From the NCBI GenBank assembly GCA_964428355.1, contig CAYRYU010000089.1, forward strand, positions 1-29,425: DNA of 29,425 nucleotides. The letters run 5' to 3'. Below, one piece after another: positions 1 through 8,838 of this stretch. The stretch is from CAYRYU01 sp964428355 (GTDB lineage Bacteria; Muiribacteriota; Ozemobacteria; Ozemobacterales; Ozemobacteraceae). The position numbers were made by a program, and so were the translations under genes. A model generated the notes under the pieces. It searched no databases and had not been told where the DNA came from. It saw only the letters and a list, made by a program, of their open reading frames with translations. Position 1 is the stretch's first letter. Each line of letters begins with the position of its first letter.

Positions 1-2
1 TG

Positions 3-1757
3 ACCTGGGCGACCTCCGATGTCACCGGCGATATGACCGTCAGCATGACCCTCAAAACCGGTGGAATCTCCGAAATCCAGAGGTCCCAGATCTTCACTGT
101 GAACGACGGAACGGGAAACCTCGCCAAAGGCAACACCAAGCTCGAGGACATCTCCCAGTTCTACGACGCGAACGGGGCCTTCGTGTTCGCCTCCCCCCAG
201 ACATTGACGGTGAACGGAAACTCGAAATCCTCCTCGGTTACCCTCGACCGGCAGATGACTCTCGATCAGCTCGCAGCCGCGATCCAGAACCTCACCGTCA
301 CCGCCGGCAAGCTCGATATCGTCAATACCAGGGTCGGCGTCATCACTACCGCAACCACCAACGTGGCCGAGCTCGGAGGATATCTCGAGGTCGTTTCCGG
401 CCGCATCGGGGATACCGGCGAGATCCGGTTCTCCGGGGATCAGGCGCTGATCAACGCCCTCGGAATGTCGGTAACCCGGGAAGCCAAGAACAACATCGTC
501 GAGGTCACCGCAATCGGCAGTTCCGGTGCGTCGACCAAGGTTCGGACCGAATCCAACCGTGTCACCGGCCTTGTCGACGGAATCGACCTGATCTACGATT
601 CCCAGGCGGCCCAGATCGCGGGAACCCAGGGAATCGAGACCGGGCTCAGCTTCGTGGCGAACGTCACCTTCTCCGTCGTCACGAGCATCGGCGGTGCCCC
701 GGTAATCCAGTATATCTCGCTCGCCGCCGGCAACTGGACCATGAACGGGATCGCCCGTTCGATCAACGACCAGATAACTACCGGCGCAACAATCCCGGGA
801 TTGACCGCCACCGTGGTCGACGGTCAGATCAGGCTGTCATACGAACCGGGCAACAGCGCCGACCCGACCCGGTTCGCCATCCAGAACCTCTCGAGCTTCT
901 CGAACCCGGTCGGCTTCATGAACGGAACCTATAACGGGTTCGTCACGGCCAGCAAGGATACCGCCTGCGTCAAATACGGCCTGTCAAGATTTGTCGAGGG
1001 AGTCGCGAACGGAACCACCCAGTCGTTGACGATGAACGACGGGTTGGCCTCCGTGACGATCATACTGTTCTCCACCTTGTCGATTTCTCAGACTGCCGAC
1101 ATGGCGACCACCTACCAACTCACGTCCACCATCAGCGCCGCGATTACGGCAATCGGCTCGGTCGCCATCCGGGGAGACGTGGTTGGGGACACGATCGCCT
1201 TCACCAGCACCAGGATCGGCAGGGAAAACCTTGACGCGGCAACCGCCAGGGAAAGCCTTGTCGCCCTGACCTACATCAATGCCAATATCACCACCAAAAC
1301 CGGTATCACCACCGCATCGGTGAAGGGAACGGGAGACAAGAACTTCCAGGTGCACGTGGTGAACAACCAGCCCCAGTTCCAGATCGGGGCCGACTCGGGC
1401 CAGTCGATGAAAATCGCCATCGGGAACATGTCCTCCGAATCCCTTGGCGTGAACAACCTCGACATGACCAGCATCGAGGGGGCCCAGGCCTCGCTCTCAA
1501 AGATCAACAAAGCGGTCGATATCGTGTCAGCCGAACGGTCCAAGCTCGGCGCAATCCAGAACCGCCTGGAATACGCCATAAACAACCTGACCAATACCCA
1601 CAGCAACCTCGTCGCCGCCGAATCCCGCATCCGCGATGCCGACATCGCTCAGGAGATGATCGAATTCACCCGCGATCAGATCGTTTCCCAGAGCGGAACC
1701 GCGATGCTGGCCCAGGCGAACCTCGTCCCGCAGGGGGTCCTGCAACTTCTCCAGTAA
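3..1757 (+). CDS. fliC: Flagellin, 5'-truncated by the window edge
   Basis: The filament subunit, exported by the flagellar type III apparatus and polymerised under the FliD cap. The frame is open to the left edge, so the ATG at 33 is internal and the N-terminal D0/D1 helices lie outside the window; 584 residues remain. The last ~90 residues are a typical flagellin C-terminal domain, with a coiled-coil helix (SAERSKLGAIQNRLEYAINN), the hallmark AESRIRDADIAQEM, and the end LAQANLVPQGVLQLLQ. The ~480 residues before it are a long beta-rich variable region with Thr/Ser/Asn/Gly-rich segments like those called flagellin hook IN motifs, so this is a large flagellin with an extended surface domain. 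FlaG, FliD, a Maf-like glycosyltransferase and FliS follow on the same strand. The family is certain from the C-terminus; the full length is unknown. Confidence 0.96.
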   Translation, partial: TWATSDVTGDMTVSMTLKTGGISEIQRSQIFTVNDGTGNLAKGNTKLEDISQFYDANGAFVFASPQTLTVNGNSKSSSVTLDRQMTLDQLAAAIQNLTVTAGKLDIVNTRVGVITTATTNVAELGGYLEVVSGRIGDTGEIRFSGDQALINALGMSVTREAKNNIVEVTAIGSSGASTKVRTESNRVTGLVDGIDLIYDSQAAQIAGTQGIETGLSFVANVTFSVVTSIGGAPVIQYISLAAGNWTMNGIARSINDQITTGATIPGLTATVVDGQIRLSYEPGNSADPTRFAIQNLSSFSNPVGFMNGTYNGFVTASKDTACVKYGLSRFVEGVANGTTQSLTMNDGLASVTIILFSTLSISQTADMATTYQLTSTISAAITAIGSVAIRGDVVGDTIAFTSTRIGRENLDAATARESLVALTYINANITTKTGITTASVKGTGDKNFQVHVVNNQPQFQIGADSGQSMKIAIGNMSSESLGVNNLDMTSIEGAQASLSKINKAVDIVSAERSKLGAIQNRLEYAINNLTNTHSNLVAAESRIRDADIAQEMIEFTRDQIVSQSGTAMLAQANLVPQGVLQLLQ

Positions 1758-1768
1758 CGTTCTCATGG

Positions 1769-1794
1769 GCGGGGGTGGGGAATCCCCCCCCCGC
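1769..1794 (+). terminator. GC-rich hairpin after flagellin (attenuator or mRNA 3'-end element)
   Basis: Twelve bases after the flagellin stop, GCGGGGG-T-GGGG pairs with CCCCCCCCCGC around an AAT loop, giving an 11-bp stem with one bulged T. No T-run follows, so it is not a classical intrinsic terminator. By inference it may cause partial termination or protect the 3' end, which would fit a highly expressed flagellin upstream of less abundant flaG/fliD. Two further small inverted repeats follow at 1801-1814 (CCTGG/CCAGG) and 1829-1850 (CCCTTCC/GGAAGGG), before the flaG ribosome-binding site. Confidence 0.45.
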
Positions 1795-1869
1795 TCGCGT
1801 CCTGGGAATCCAGGATTCTGAGGAGTATCCCTTCCCGCTTCCAGGAAGGGGAATCCAGGAGGTGATTTT

Positions 1870-2238
1870 ATGGAAATTGGAAGTGTGAAACCGATCAAGC
1901 TACCCCAGAACCCCGAAGTTGACTTCGAGACCACTCTCCCCACCTCGGCGACCCCGAGTCCCGTCGAGCAGGAAGCGGTCAAGAACGAGCAGGAGCAGAA
2001 AGACCCGGAAGCCAGAAAAGAGAAGGTCGAGGAGGCTGTCGACAAGCTCAACCAGACGGCGATCATCTTCGACCGCTCCCTGAAGTTCCAGATCCATGAC
2101 GGGACGAAGGAAACCATGGTTTCAGTCATCGACAAGACCACGGACAAGGTGATCCGTGAAATTCCATCCAAGGAGGTCCTGGACCTGGTCTCCAAGATGA
2201 GAGACTATCTCGGAATGATATTCGACAAAAAAGCGTAA
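1870..2238 (+). CDS. flaG: FlaG family flagellar protein
   Basis: A 122-residue FlaG-family protein. In other bacteria FlaG is coded between flagellin and fliD and affects filament length; its biochemical role is unclear. The first ~45 residues are Pro/Glu-rich and probably disordered. A charged helix follows (REKVEEAVDKLNQTA is its core), then the family's conserved C-terminal half: FDRSLKFQIHDGT, VSVIDKTTDKVIREIP and a closing helix with VLDLVSKMRDYLGMIFDKKA. The start is fixed by a strong AGGAGGTGA at 1857-1865, five bases before the ATG. Length and position between flagellin and fliD are typical of the family. Confidence 0.93.
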   Translation: MEIGSVKPIKLPQNPEVDFETTLPTSATPSPVEQEAVKNEQEQKDPEARKEKVEEAVDKLNQTAIIFDRSLKFQIHDGTKETMVSVIDKTTDKVIREIPSKEVLDLVSKMRDYLGMIFDKKA

Positions 2239-2379
2239 CCATACAGACAGGTTTTCGACGTACAATCTGACTGCCGATTGTCCACGGAGACTTCTTTCCC
2301 TTTGGAAGAGGCCGTGGCAAGATAGGATATTTGGCGAAAAAGAAACGCCCGGGTCATCGGCCAAGGAGGTAAAACTGGA

Positions 2380-5300
2380 ATGAGCACCATAGACAGGACC
2401 TGGTTCAGCGGCCTTTCGTCGGGCCTCGACACCCAGAGCCTCATCGACAAGATCATGAAAGCCGAGCGGGCTCCGCTCGACAAACTGGAGCAAAAGGTTT
2501 CCACACTCACCTACCAGAAAACAATGCTCCAGGAGATCAATCTGAAGCTCTATGAACTCCAAAACAAGGCCGCTGACCTTGTTTTCTCGAAAACGTTCAA
2601 CTCCAAGAGCGTTGCCTCCACCGATGAATCCGTTCTCAGCGCAACCGCGAACACCTCCGCTAAGGTGGGAAGCTACTCCCTGCAAGTAAAACAACTGGCC
2701 ACCTCGACGAAAGCCACCTCTTCGTCCAGATTGGCCGCTCCTCTCGAATTGGGATGGAACATCAAGAGTACCGACACACTCGGTGGAAGGAACGTCACCC
2801 TCGGATCCCTGGGAATCACCACTCCCGGAGCACTCGACGTGACCGTCTCCGGGGGGGTGACCCACACCCTCGCCCTGGGTCTGACCTCCGCCTCAACCGT
2901 CGAGGATATGGTTTCCGCCACGAATACCGCGATTTCCGGGGTTGCCGAACTGAGCGGGAAGCTTCTTGCCAGCTACGACGAAAAGGAAAACAAGATCCGG
3001 TTCGACCTTCTCGACTCCTCCAAGACGATCACCATAGTTGACCAGCCCGCCGGAGCCGACGAGATCGTCGAAAAGCTGTTCGGGTCCCCGACCGGGATCA
3101 AACTCGACAAGAACGCGATCGTCAAGAAATCCAACCAGGCCATCCGGGCGGGGGGAGACACGCAGTTGAGCGATATCGGCATCGAGATGGCTTCGACCTT
3201 TTCGATCACCCGGGATGCCTCGACCCTCACCCTCGATCTGACGGCCCTTTCATCCACCAGCACGGTTCAGGAGATGGTCGACGAGTTGAACGGCCAGATC
3301 GACGGGTTCGGTTCCTTCAACGAGAAAGGCGTGCCGACCGGAAATCCCGACGACCGGCTCCTCGAGTTCAGGTTCGACGAAAACTCCCAAAAACTACTCC
3401 TGGTCAACACGAACACGGCCGACACCGAGCCGTTCCTCTTCGACAAAGTCGCCGGAAATTTCGTCGAGACGCTTTTCGGCGTTGCCTCTCCCGGGTCGAG
3501 TTTCGACGGCGGAAAGAAGATCGCCAACGAGACGTTCCCCTCGACCATCTCTTCAGGAACCTTCACGGTCGATGGAGTCCAGATGACCCTGACCAACTCC
3601 AGCGATACGATCCAGGACATCATGGCCCGGATCACCTCGGCAACCGGAGTAATCGCCAAGTACGATTCCGCCACGGACAAGATCACCCTGACCCGGAAGG
3701 ACGGAAGTTCCAACCCGATCGGGCTCGGATCGGCATCCGACACGAGCAACTTCCTCTCCGTGACCGGGTTGATCTCCGGAGTGCAGGGGCCTTCCGCCGC
3801 TTCCAGCGAGAGTACCGGCACCCTGGCCCTGACCGCGGGCCAGGCGCAGAGCGTCCTCCTCAAGGACCTGGCCGGTATTTCGCCCCTGTTCCCCGCGGGG
3901 GGAACGGGAAAGGTGAAAGTGACGGTCGGAGGGACCTCCACCGAAATCGATTACAACGCAGACACCGATACGCTGAACTCGGTCCTCGGAAAAATCCGGA
4001 ACGTTTCAGGAATCGACAAGGCCTACTACGATTCCGATACCGGTAAGGTCGTCATCACGACCGAGGCAACAGGTTCGGGCGCCTCCCTGAAACTCGAGGA
4101 CACGGCCGGGGGAACCTTCACCCAGTCGTTCCTGGTTTCGAACGCGACCACCACGGGTCTCGACACCGGGCCAACCCTCGAAACCAGCCGCCCCATCTCC
4201 GGCGTCCAGACGGCGGCTTCCCTCGACAAGGGTGGATTCGCGACAGCCATCACGAGCGGCTCATTCACCATCAACGGGGTCGCTTTCAGGATAAACGACA
4301 CCTCGACGATGACCCTTTCCACACTCATGGACAACATCAACGGCAACACGAAGGCCGGGGTCAAGGCAGAATATGATGCCTCCCAGGGAAAGCTCATCCT
4401 GTCGTCGAAAGCGACCGGAAACACCGCGATTTCCATCGGATCCCCCAGCGATACGAGCAATTTCCTCGCAGCCGTGGGACTCACCTCCGCCTCGCAGGAG
4501 GTCGGAAAGAACGCGATATTCAACGTGAAGGGGATGTATGGAGACGCCGACCAGGTCCGGCAGTCGAACCAGATCTCGGACGTGGTCGACGGGGTCACCT
4601 TCACTCTGAAGGACGTCACGAACGCTTCAGGAGAAACGGTCACGATCAGCGCGGACACGACCACCGCCAGGAAGGCGATCGACGATTTCATAACCTCCTA
4701 CAACGAGATAATGGACACCATCTACACCAGGTTGAACGAGGAACATGACTACACTTTGGATCCTCTCACCAGCGACCAGGAGAAAGACCTTTCCGACGAG
4801 GAAATCGCCGATTATGAGGAGGAATACAAGAAGGGGCTCCTTGCGGGTGATTCCACCCTCTCCAGCGTCAGGAGCCGGATGCGCGTGGTAATGTCGGGAA
4901 TCGTCGGATCCCTCGACAAGACCTTCGATGCTCTTTCCGACATCGGCATCACCACCGGAGAAATAGGGTCGGGCTATCAGGACACCCAGGTCGGGAAACT
5001 GAAGATCACCGACCAGGACAAGCTGACCGCGGCTCTCCGCGACTCCCCCGATCTGGTTTCGAAGCTTTTCGGGAACAGCAGCGACACCGAGTCGCAAAAA
5101 GGAATTGCCCGAAGACTCAAGGAAACCCTGAACGAGTTCACCAAGAGCGACGGACTCCTGACGAAACGGGTCGGAAGGTCCGGCCTGTCCACCTCGAACA
5201 GCGAGATGGACACCCAAATTTCTTACATAAACGACCAGATCTCCCGGCAGGAGGAGCGCTTGAATTCGAAAGAGGAGGCACTGATAAAACAGTTCGCGAA

Positions 5301-5388
5301 TCTCGAGACCGCTCTCCAGAAATACCAGAATCAGGCCAACTCGTTCGCGAGCCAGCTCGCACAGCTGACCGGATCCTCCTCCTCCTGA
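2380..5388 (+). CDS. fliD: Flagellar filament capping protein FliD, unusually long
   Basis: Forms the cap at the filament tip that folds incoming flagellin. The N-terminal FliD domain is clear in residues ~6-110 (FSGLSSGLDTQSLIDKIM, then a coiled coil). The C-terminal FliD domain occupies roughly residues 720-990, with VVDGVTFTLKDVT, DFITSYNEIMDTI, a DIGITTGE segment and a terminal coiled coil. At 1002 residues it is well beyond the 450-700 usual for FliD. The excess is a middle region of repeated beta modules resembling flagellin hook IN motifs; two are close relatives (3547-3771 and 4249-4482), with at least three more degenerate ones near 2826-3045, 3190-3460 and 3913-4140. AAGGAGGT at 2363-2370 sets the start. 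The 141-base gap after flaG shows no convincing promoter. Confidence 0.97.
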   Translation: MSTIDRTWFSGLSSGLDTQSLIDKIMKAERAPLDKLEQKVSTLTYQKTMLQEINLKLYELQNKAADLVFSKTFNSKSVASTDESVLSATANTSAKVGSYSLQVKQLATSTKATSSSRLAAPLELGWNIKSTDTLGGRNVTLGSLGITTPGALDVTVSGGVTHTLALGLTSASTVEDMVSATNTAISGVAELSGKLLASYDEKENKIRFDLLDSSKTITIVDQPAGADEIVEKLFGSPTGIKLDKNAIVKKSNQAIRAGGDTQLSDIGIEMASTFSITRDASTLTLDLTALSSTSTVQEMVDELNGQIDGFGSFNEKGVPTGNPDDRLLEFRFDENSQKLLLVNTNTADTEPFLFDKVAGNFVETLFGVASPGSSFDGGKKIANETFPSTISSGTFTVDGVQMTLTNSSDTIQDIMARITSATGVIAKYDSATDKITLTRKDGSSNPIGLGSASDTSNFLSVTGLISGVQGPSAASSESTGTLALTAGQAQSVLLKDLAGISPLFPAGGTGKVKVTVGGTSTEIDYNADTDTLNSVLGKIRNVSGIDKAYYDSDTGKVVITTEATGSGASLKLEDTAGGTFTQSFLVSNATTTGLDTGPTLETSRPISGVQTAASLDKGGFATAITSGSFTINGVAFRINDTSTMTLSTLMDNINGNTKAGVKAEYDASQGKLILSSKATGNTAISIGSPSDTSNFLAAVGLTSASQEVGKNAIFNVKGMYGDADQVRQSNQISDVVDGVTFTLKDVTNASGETVTISADTTTARKAIDDFITSYNEIMDTIYTRLNEEHDYTLDPLTSDQEKDLSDEEIADYEEEYKKGLLAGDSTLSSVRSRMRVVMSGIVGSLDKTFDALSDIGITTGEIGSGYQDTQVGKLKITDQDKLTAALRDSPDLVSKLFGNSSDTESQKGIARRLKETLNEFTKSDGLLTKRVGRSGLSTSNSEMDTQISYINDQISRQEERLNSKEEALIKQFANLETALQKYQNQANSFASQLAQLTGSSSS
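3547..3771 (+). repeat. FliD internal beta-module, copy A
   Basis: A 75-codon module inside fliD. It begins ISSGTFTVDGVQMTL, passes through a YDSATDKITLTRK segment, and ends SASDTSNFLSVTGL. It aligns with the module at 4249-4482 over its whole length, most strongly at the closing SDTSNFL motif, which is also similar at DNA level (ACACGAGCAACTTCCTC versus ATACGAGCAATTTCCTC). The pattern matches the flagellin hook IN type repeat found in flagellins and FliD. Confidence 0.8.
4249..4482 (+). repeat. FliD internal beta-module, copy B
   Basis: A 78-codon module paired with copy A at 3547-3771. It begins ITSGSFTINGVAFRI, continues with AEYDASQGKLILSSKATG and ends SPSDTSNFLAAVGL. The shared layout (strand, Thr/Ser turn, helix, YDA/S strand, SDTSNFL end) supports intragenic duplication followed by divergence. 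Confidence 0.8.
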
Positions 5389-5534
5389 CCCTGCCCCGCC
5401 TCCGTGGACCGTCTCAGCGATCGGGAAGGGGGAGTGGGATTTCAATGCGCGTTCTGATAACATGATTGAGCCGAATCTGAACGACGACCCTCTTCCCTCG
5501 TGCTTCTTTTGACTAGCCGGGCAGGCCGGTCGTC

Positions 5535-6185
5535 ATGAAAGGGAATGCTTTGGATATCTTCTTGAACGGGGAAAAGCTGGATTTCGATCAGATCTCCCCC
5601 GATGACACCCTCAAAGACCTTCTCAAGGTCGTGGAGGAGGAGATCGAAAAGGGAGGCTGGATTCTCCAGGAGGTCACTGTTGACGGAAATCCGATCGATC
5701 TTGACGACCCGGATGCGGTTGGAAGCCTGAAACTCCTTGGGTGCCGGCGGATCGACCTTTCCGCGACCCGTCCAACCCTTCGGGAGCATCTTTTCCAGGC
5801 ACTGGAAACCGGTGGCGAGGGTCTCGATTTCCTCACCACCACGGGGGCCGAGATCGCAGGCAACCTCCGCCTGGGCAAGGTCAAGGAAGCGATGGACAAG
5901 CATCTCGAGTTCCTCGATGCCATCGAATGGCTTTCGATGGTCCTGAAGAATCTCTCCGAGGGGTTCGCGGAAGTGATGGTCGAGTCATCCATCGAGATCC
6001 GGCGCCAGGAGATCTTCGCGAAACTCGAGGAGCAGATGAAGACACTCCAGACCAGCCAGGAAAGCCAGGACTGGGTGGCCATGGCTGACGTCCTGGAATA
6101 CGAGTTTCCGGAGATTTTCAAGGTCGTCAGGGAGATCCTCAACGAAGTCAAGGAGCGTGTTTCGGCGAAACCCGGGCCTGGATGA
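5535..6185 (+). CDS. Flagellar-operon protein of unknown function with a beta-grasp-like N-terminus
   Basis: I do not recognise this 216-residue protein. Residues ~5-75 alternate strand, helix and strand (LDIFLNGEKLDF, DTLKDLLKVVEEEIEKGG, LQEVTVDGNPIDL) and look like a small beta-grasp/ubiquitin-like fold. Residues ~80-210 are predicted helical, acidic and soluble, with no signal peptide or membrane segment. It lies between fliD and the Maf-like glycosyltransferase gene on the same strand, with 24 bases to the next start, so a flagellar chaperone or regulator-like role is a guess from context. The ATG lacks a good Shine-Dalgarno sequence. An ATG at 5463 in the same frame meets a stop 16 codons later, so 5535 is the first usable start. 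Confidence 0.85.
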   Translation: MKGNALDIFLNGEKLDFDQISPDDTLKDLLKVVEEEIEKGGWILQEVTVDGNPIDLDDPDAVGSLKLLGCRRIDLSATRPTLREHLFQALETGGEGLDFLTTTGAEIAGNLRLGKVKEAMDKHLEFLDAIEWLSMVLKNLSEGFAEVMVESSIEIRRQEIFAKLEEQMKTLQTSQESQDWVAMADVLEYEFPEIFKVVREILNEVKERVSAKPGPG

Positions 6186-6209
6186 GCCTGGTTTCCCCGG
6201 GAAAACGAA

Positions 6210-8171
6210 ATGACCGATTTTCTCGCCCAGAATGCCACGGAACTTGCCAAACACCCGCACCTGGTCGCCCTTGTGGAGCGGGAGAGAGGCGGTTCGGGCC
6301 TTTCCGGTTACATCGTCGAGAAGGCTCGCAACGGTTCTCCCACCCTTTCCGTGAAGAACGAGGAGGGGAAATCCTTCACCTATCACAGCAAGTACGACCC
6401 TGAAACCGAAGCCAGACGCCAGGTGGAATCCGCAGTCCAGGGTCATTCCCACATCGTGATGCTCGGAATGGGGCTGGGGTATTCCATAGATCAGGTCGTT
6501 GAACGCCTGATCTCCACCGAGTGGAAGCACCAGGTTCTGGTCATCGAGCCCGACCCCAAGGTTTTCTTCCAGGCGGTTTCGTCCCGCGACATGCGAAACC
6601 TGCTCGGGGACTTCCGACTCGACTGGTGCATAGGAATGACACCAGACCAGATCGGGGATGCATGGAATATCTTCCTCGACTGGGCCGTGGTGGAGAAGAT
6701 CGCGATCCTCGAACACCCGGCGACCCTCGCGAGGTTCCCCGAGTTCAGCACACGTCTGAAGGAGAAGATCCGCTATCTCAGCCGGCGCTCGAGGGGAAAC
6801 CTGGTAACGCTCATGTATCTGGGCAACGAGTTCCATGTCAACACCTTCGTGAACCTTCCCGAAACCGTCCGGCTCCCGGGTGTCAGCCGGCTTTTCGGGA
6901 AATTCCGGGGAAACCCGGCGATCCTGGTCGCAGCAGGGCCGTCCCTCGAAAAGAACGTTCACCTCCTGCAGGAAGTGCAGGAGCGGTTCCTCATCATCGC
7001 AACCGACACCGCCTTCAGGCAGCTGGTGACGCACGGGATCAGGCCCCATATCGTTTGCGCGGCCGATCCGTCGTATCTCAACTCCCTCGATTTCGTGGGA
7101 GTCGAGGACGAGAAGGACGTCACACTTGCCTTCGAACCCATGACCCACCCCGATATCGTCGACAGTTTCAAGGGGCCCAAGATGGTCATGACGTTTGGAG
7201 GTTCGATTTCGATGCTCGTGGAACCCTTCCGCGAACCGATCGGCAAGCTGGTTTCCTGGGGCTCGATCTCCACCTCGGTTTTCGACCTTGCGCGGAAATG
7301 CGAGTGCGACCCAATCATCTTCATCGGACTTGACCTGTCATTCCAGGATGGACGTCTCTACGCAAGAGGCTCCTACTCCGACGACGTCTTCTTCGACAAG
7401 GTCCATCACTTCACATCCCTCGAGCACGAGATCCTCGAATATGTAATGACCCGGGGAACCATCCAGTACCGGTCCGCCGATGGCAAAACCCTTTTCACCG
7501 ACGCCAACATGAACATGTACAAGGGATGGTTCGAAGACCAGTTCCGGCAGACCTCCCAAAAGATCATCAACGCCACCGAGGGTGGGATCGTCTCCCAGTT
7601 CGTCACCACGATGACCCTCAGGCAGACCATCGACGAGAACCTGGCCCGAGGAGCCCCCGTCCGGGAGATTCTCGCCGAAGCCACCCGGATGCCCGTTCAA
7701 GCGGACATCAAGACCCTCACTGCCAACCTGGCGGGTTTCCTGCGGGAACTTCGCACGAACGAGTCCAATTCGCGCGACGGGCTGAACCTCTGCCGGAAAC
7801 TCGCCAAGGCGGATTCGGAGATTCCTGCCCGGCAACTCTCGGGACAGACACGGGCACAGCTGGAGGACATGCTGGCACTTCACGACAAGATGTGCGCCAT
7901 TCCATCGATGATGTCCTGGTTTTCGATGCAACAAGCCAAGTTCATGACACGACACACGATGGAGGTCAAGAACCTGAGGGCGGACAAAACCTCGAAACTC
8001 GGGCCATGGCTAACGGAAATGAAGGCTTTTTTCGAGACCGTCGACAAGTTCCACGGCTACCAGATCCCACTGCTTGAACGCGCGGTTTCCCGACTCGAAA
8101 TCCTCCGGGATCACCCGCAGACCGCTGCCCCAGTGCCGGTCGTCCAGGCGGAAGAAAGGAAGCCAGTATGA
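6210..8171 (+). CDS. Maf/MptE-like (DUF115) motility accessory factor, putative flagellin glycosyltransferase
   Basis: A 653-residue soluble protein with the DUF115/MptE-like domain. Diagnostic segments are HIVMLGMGLGYSIDQVVERL near residue 75-95, then ILVAAGPSLEKNVHLL with the GPSL motif at residues 243-246, IIATDTAFRQLVTHGI, PHIVCAADPS, and FIGLDLSFQDGR with a downstream YARG. Bacterial members near flagellar genes (Maf proteins of Campylobacter, Helicobacter, Aeromonas and Clostridium) transfer nonulosonic acids such as pseudaminic or legionaminic acid to flagellin Ser/Thr before export. That activity is inferred here; the sugar cannot be told, and no sugar biosynthesis genes are in the window. 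The C-terminal ~200 residues are helical. The gene ends with an ATGA overlap with fliS, so the two are translationally coupled, consistent with modification of flagellin while chaperoned. Confidence 0.9.
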   Translation: MTDFLAQNATELAKHPHLVALVERERGGSGLSGYIVEKARNGSPTLSVKNEEGKSFTYHSKYDPETEARRQVESAVQGHSHIVMLGMGLGYSIDQVVERLISTEWKHQVLVIEPDPKVFFQAVSSRDMRNLLGDFRLDWCIGMTPDQIGDAWNIFLDWAVVEKIAILEHPATLARFPEFSTRLKEKIRYLSRRSRGNLVTLMYLGNEFHVNTFVNLPETVRLPGVSRLFGKFRGNPAILVAAGPSLEKNVHLLQEVQERFLIIATDTAFRQLVTHGIRPHIVCAADPSYLNSLDFVGVEDEKDVTLAFEPMTHPDIVDSFKGPKMVMTFGGSISMLVEPFREPIGKLVSWGSISTSVFDLARKCECDPIIFIGLDLSFQDGRLYARGSYSDDVFFDKVHHFTSLEHEILEYVMTRGTIQYRSADGKTLFTDANMNMYKGWFEDQFRQTSQKIINATEGGIVSQFVTTMTLRQTIDENLARGAPVREILAEATRMPVQADIKTLTANLAGFLRELRTNESNSRDGLNLCRKLAKADSEIPARQLSGQTRAQLEDMLALHDKMCAIPSMMSWFSMQQAKFMTRHTMEVKNLRADKTSKLGPWLTEMKAFFETVDKFHGYQIPLLERAVSRLEILRDHPQTAAPVPVVQAEERKPV

Positions 8172-8599
8172 TTCCCGGGCCCCAACCCGATTCCTACAAG
8201 AAGACCCAGATCGACACCGCCAACCCCGAGACGCTGATCCTCATGCTCTATGACGGGGCTCTCAGGTTCATCTCCCAGGCGGAGGAGGCTTTCGCGGAGA
8301 AGAACCTCGAGCGGATCAACAACATGCTCCTGCGGGTCCAGGCAATAATCGCGGAACTGCTCGCCTCCCTGAACCGGGAAAAGGGAGGGGAGATCGCGAC
8401 CAATCTCGAAAGGCTCTACATTTTCTTCCTGGAAAAGCTCGGGGAAGCCAACGTCAAGAAAGATCCCGAGCCCATGCGAGCGATCAAACCCCTTATCGAA
8501 ACCCTCAGGAACACATGGGAAGAAGCCATGAAACAGAACGCGAAGAATCCCACAACGGCCAAAGAAACCCCGAAACCACGCCTCAACATCTCCGCATGA
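8168..8599 (+). CDS. fliS: Flagellar export chaperone FliS
   Basis: A 143-residue FliS, the cytoplasmic chaperone that binds the flagellin C-terminal helices and prevents premature polymerisation. The family signature is near the start: YKKTQIDTANPETLILMLYDGALRFI, where the PxxLIxMLYDGAL pattern is typical. Three further amphipathic helices complete the bundle, and residues ~120-143 are a charged, probably disordered tail. It overlaps the Maf-like gene by four bases (ATGA), so it is probably coupled to it. In many genomes fliS directly follows fliD; here two genes separate them. Confidence 0.95.
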   Translation: MIPGPQPDSYKKTQIDTANPETLILMLYDGALRFISQAEEAFAEKNLERINNMLLRVQAIIAELLASLNREKGGEIATNLERLYIFFLEKLGEANVKKDPEPMRAIKPLIETLRNTWEEAMKQNAKNPTTAKETPKPRLNISA

Positions 8600-8635
8600 A
8601 CTCGCCGGAAAGCCGGGAAAGGAGCTTGACTCCCG

Positions 8636-8812
8636 ATGCCTGAAATCGGTATGGTCTCCCCGGTGGAGCAGACCGCCCGAATGATGGAGGTCATCAAAAC
8701 CCAGAACCAGATGTCGTTGGAGCTGGCGAAAAAGATGATCCGACTCGAGTATTCTGTGCCTGCGCCTTCCCAGGAGCCGGGCAAAGGCTCCAACATCGAT
8801 GTATATGCCTGA
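8636..8812 (+). CDS. Small flagellar-operon protein (58 aa), possibly YjfB-like
   Basis: A 58-codon gene immediately after fliS. AAAGGAG at 8618-8624 lies 11 bases before the ATG. The product begins MPEIGMVSPVEQTARMMEV and continues as one amphipathic helix (IKTQNQMSLELAKKMIRLEY) with a short Pro/Gly/Ser tail ending in DVYA. It has no signal peptide or membrane segment. The composition (Gln/Met-rich helix followed by a short tail) resembles the small 'putative motility protein' YjfB family, but this is only a pattern impression. Coding is supported by the ribosome-binding site, the gap of only 36 bases after fliS, and position within a co-oriented operon. A paralogue of a FlaG/FliT-like helical factor is another possibility. 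Confidence 0.65.
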   Translation: MPEIGMVSPVEQTARMMEVIKTQNQMSLELAKKMIRLEYSVPAPSQEPGKGSNIDVYA

Positions 8813-8838
8813 TCGAATCCCAATCCAGGAGTTCAACC

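Noticed and set aside
2254..2280. GCCGATTG before fliD resembling a sigma-28 -10 box
   Set aside because: The -10-like octamer matches six of eight, but no TAAA-like -35 lies 15 or 16 bases upstream (TTCG and TTTC are found there).
2311..2336. TGGCAAG...TTGGC before fliD resembling a sigma-54 promoter
   Set aside because: Spacing between the GG and GC doublets is too long for the strict -24/-12 arrangement.
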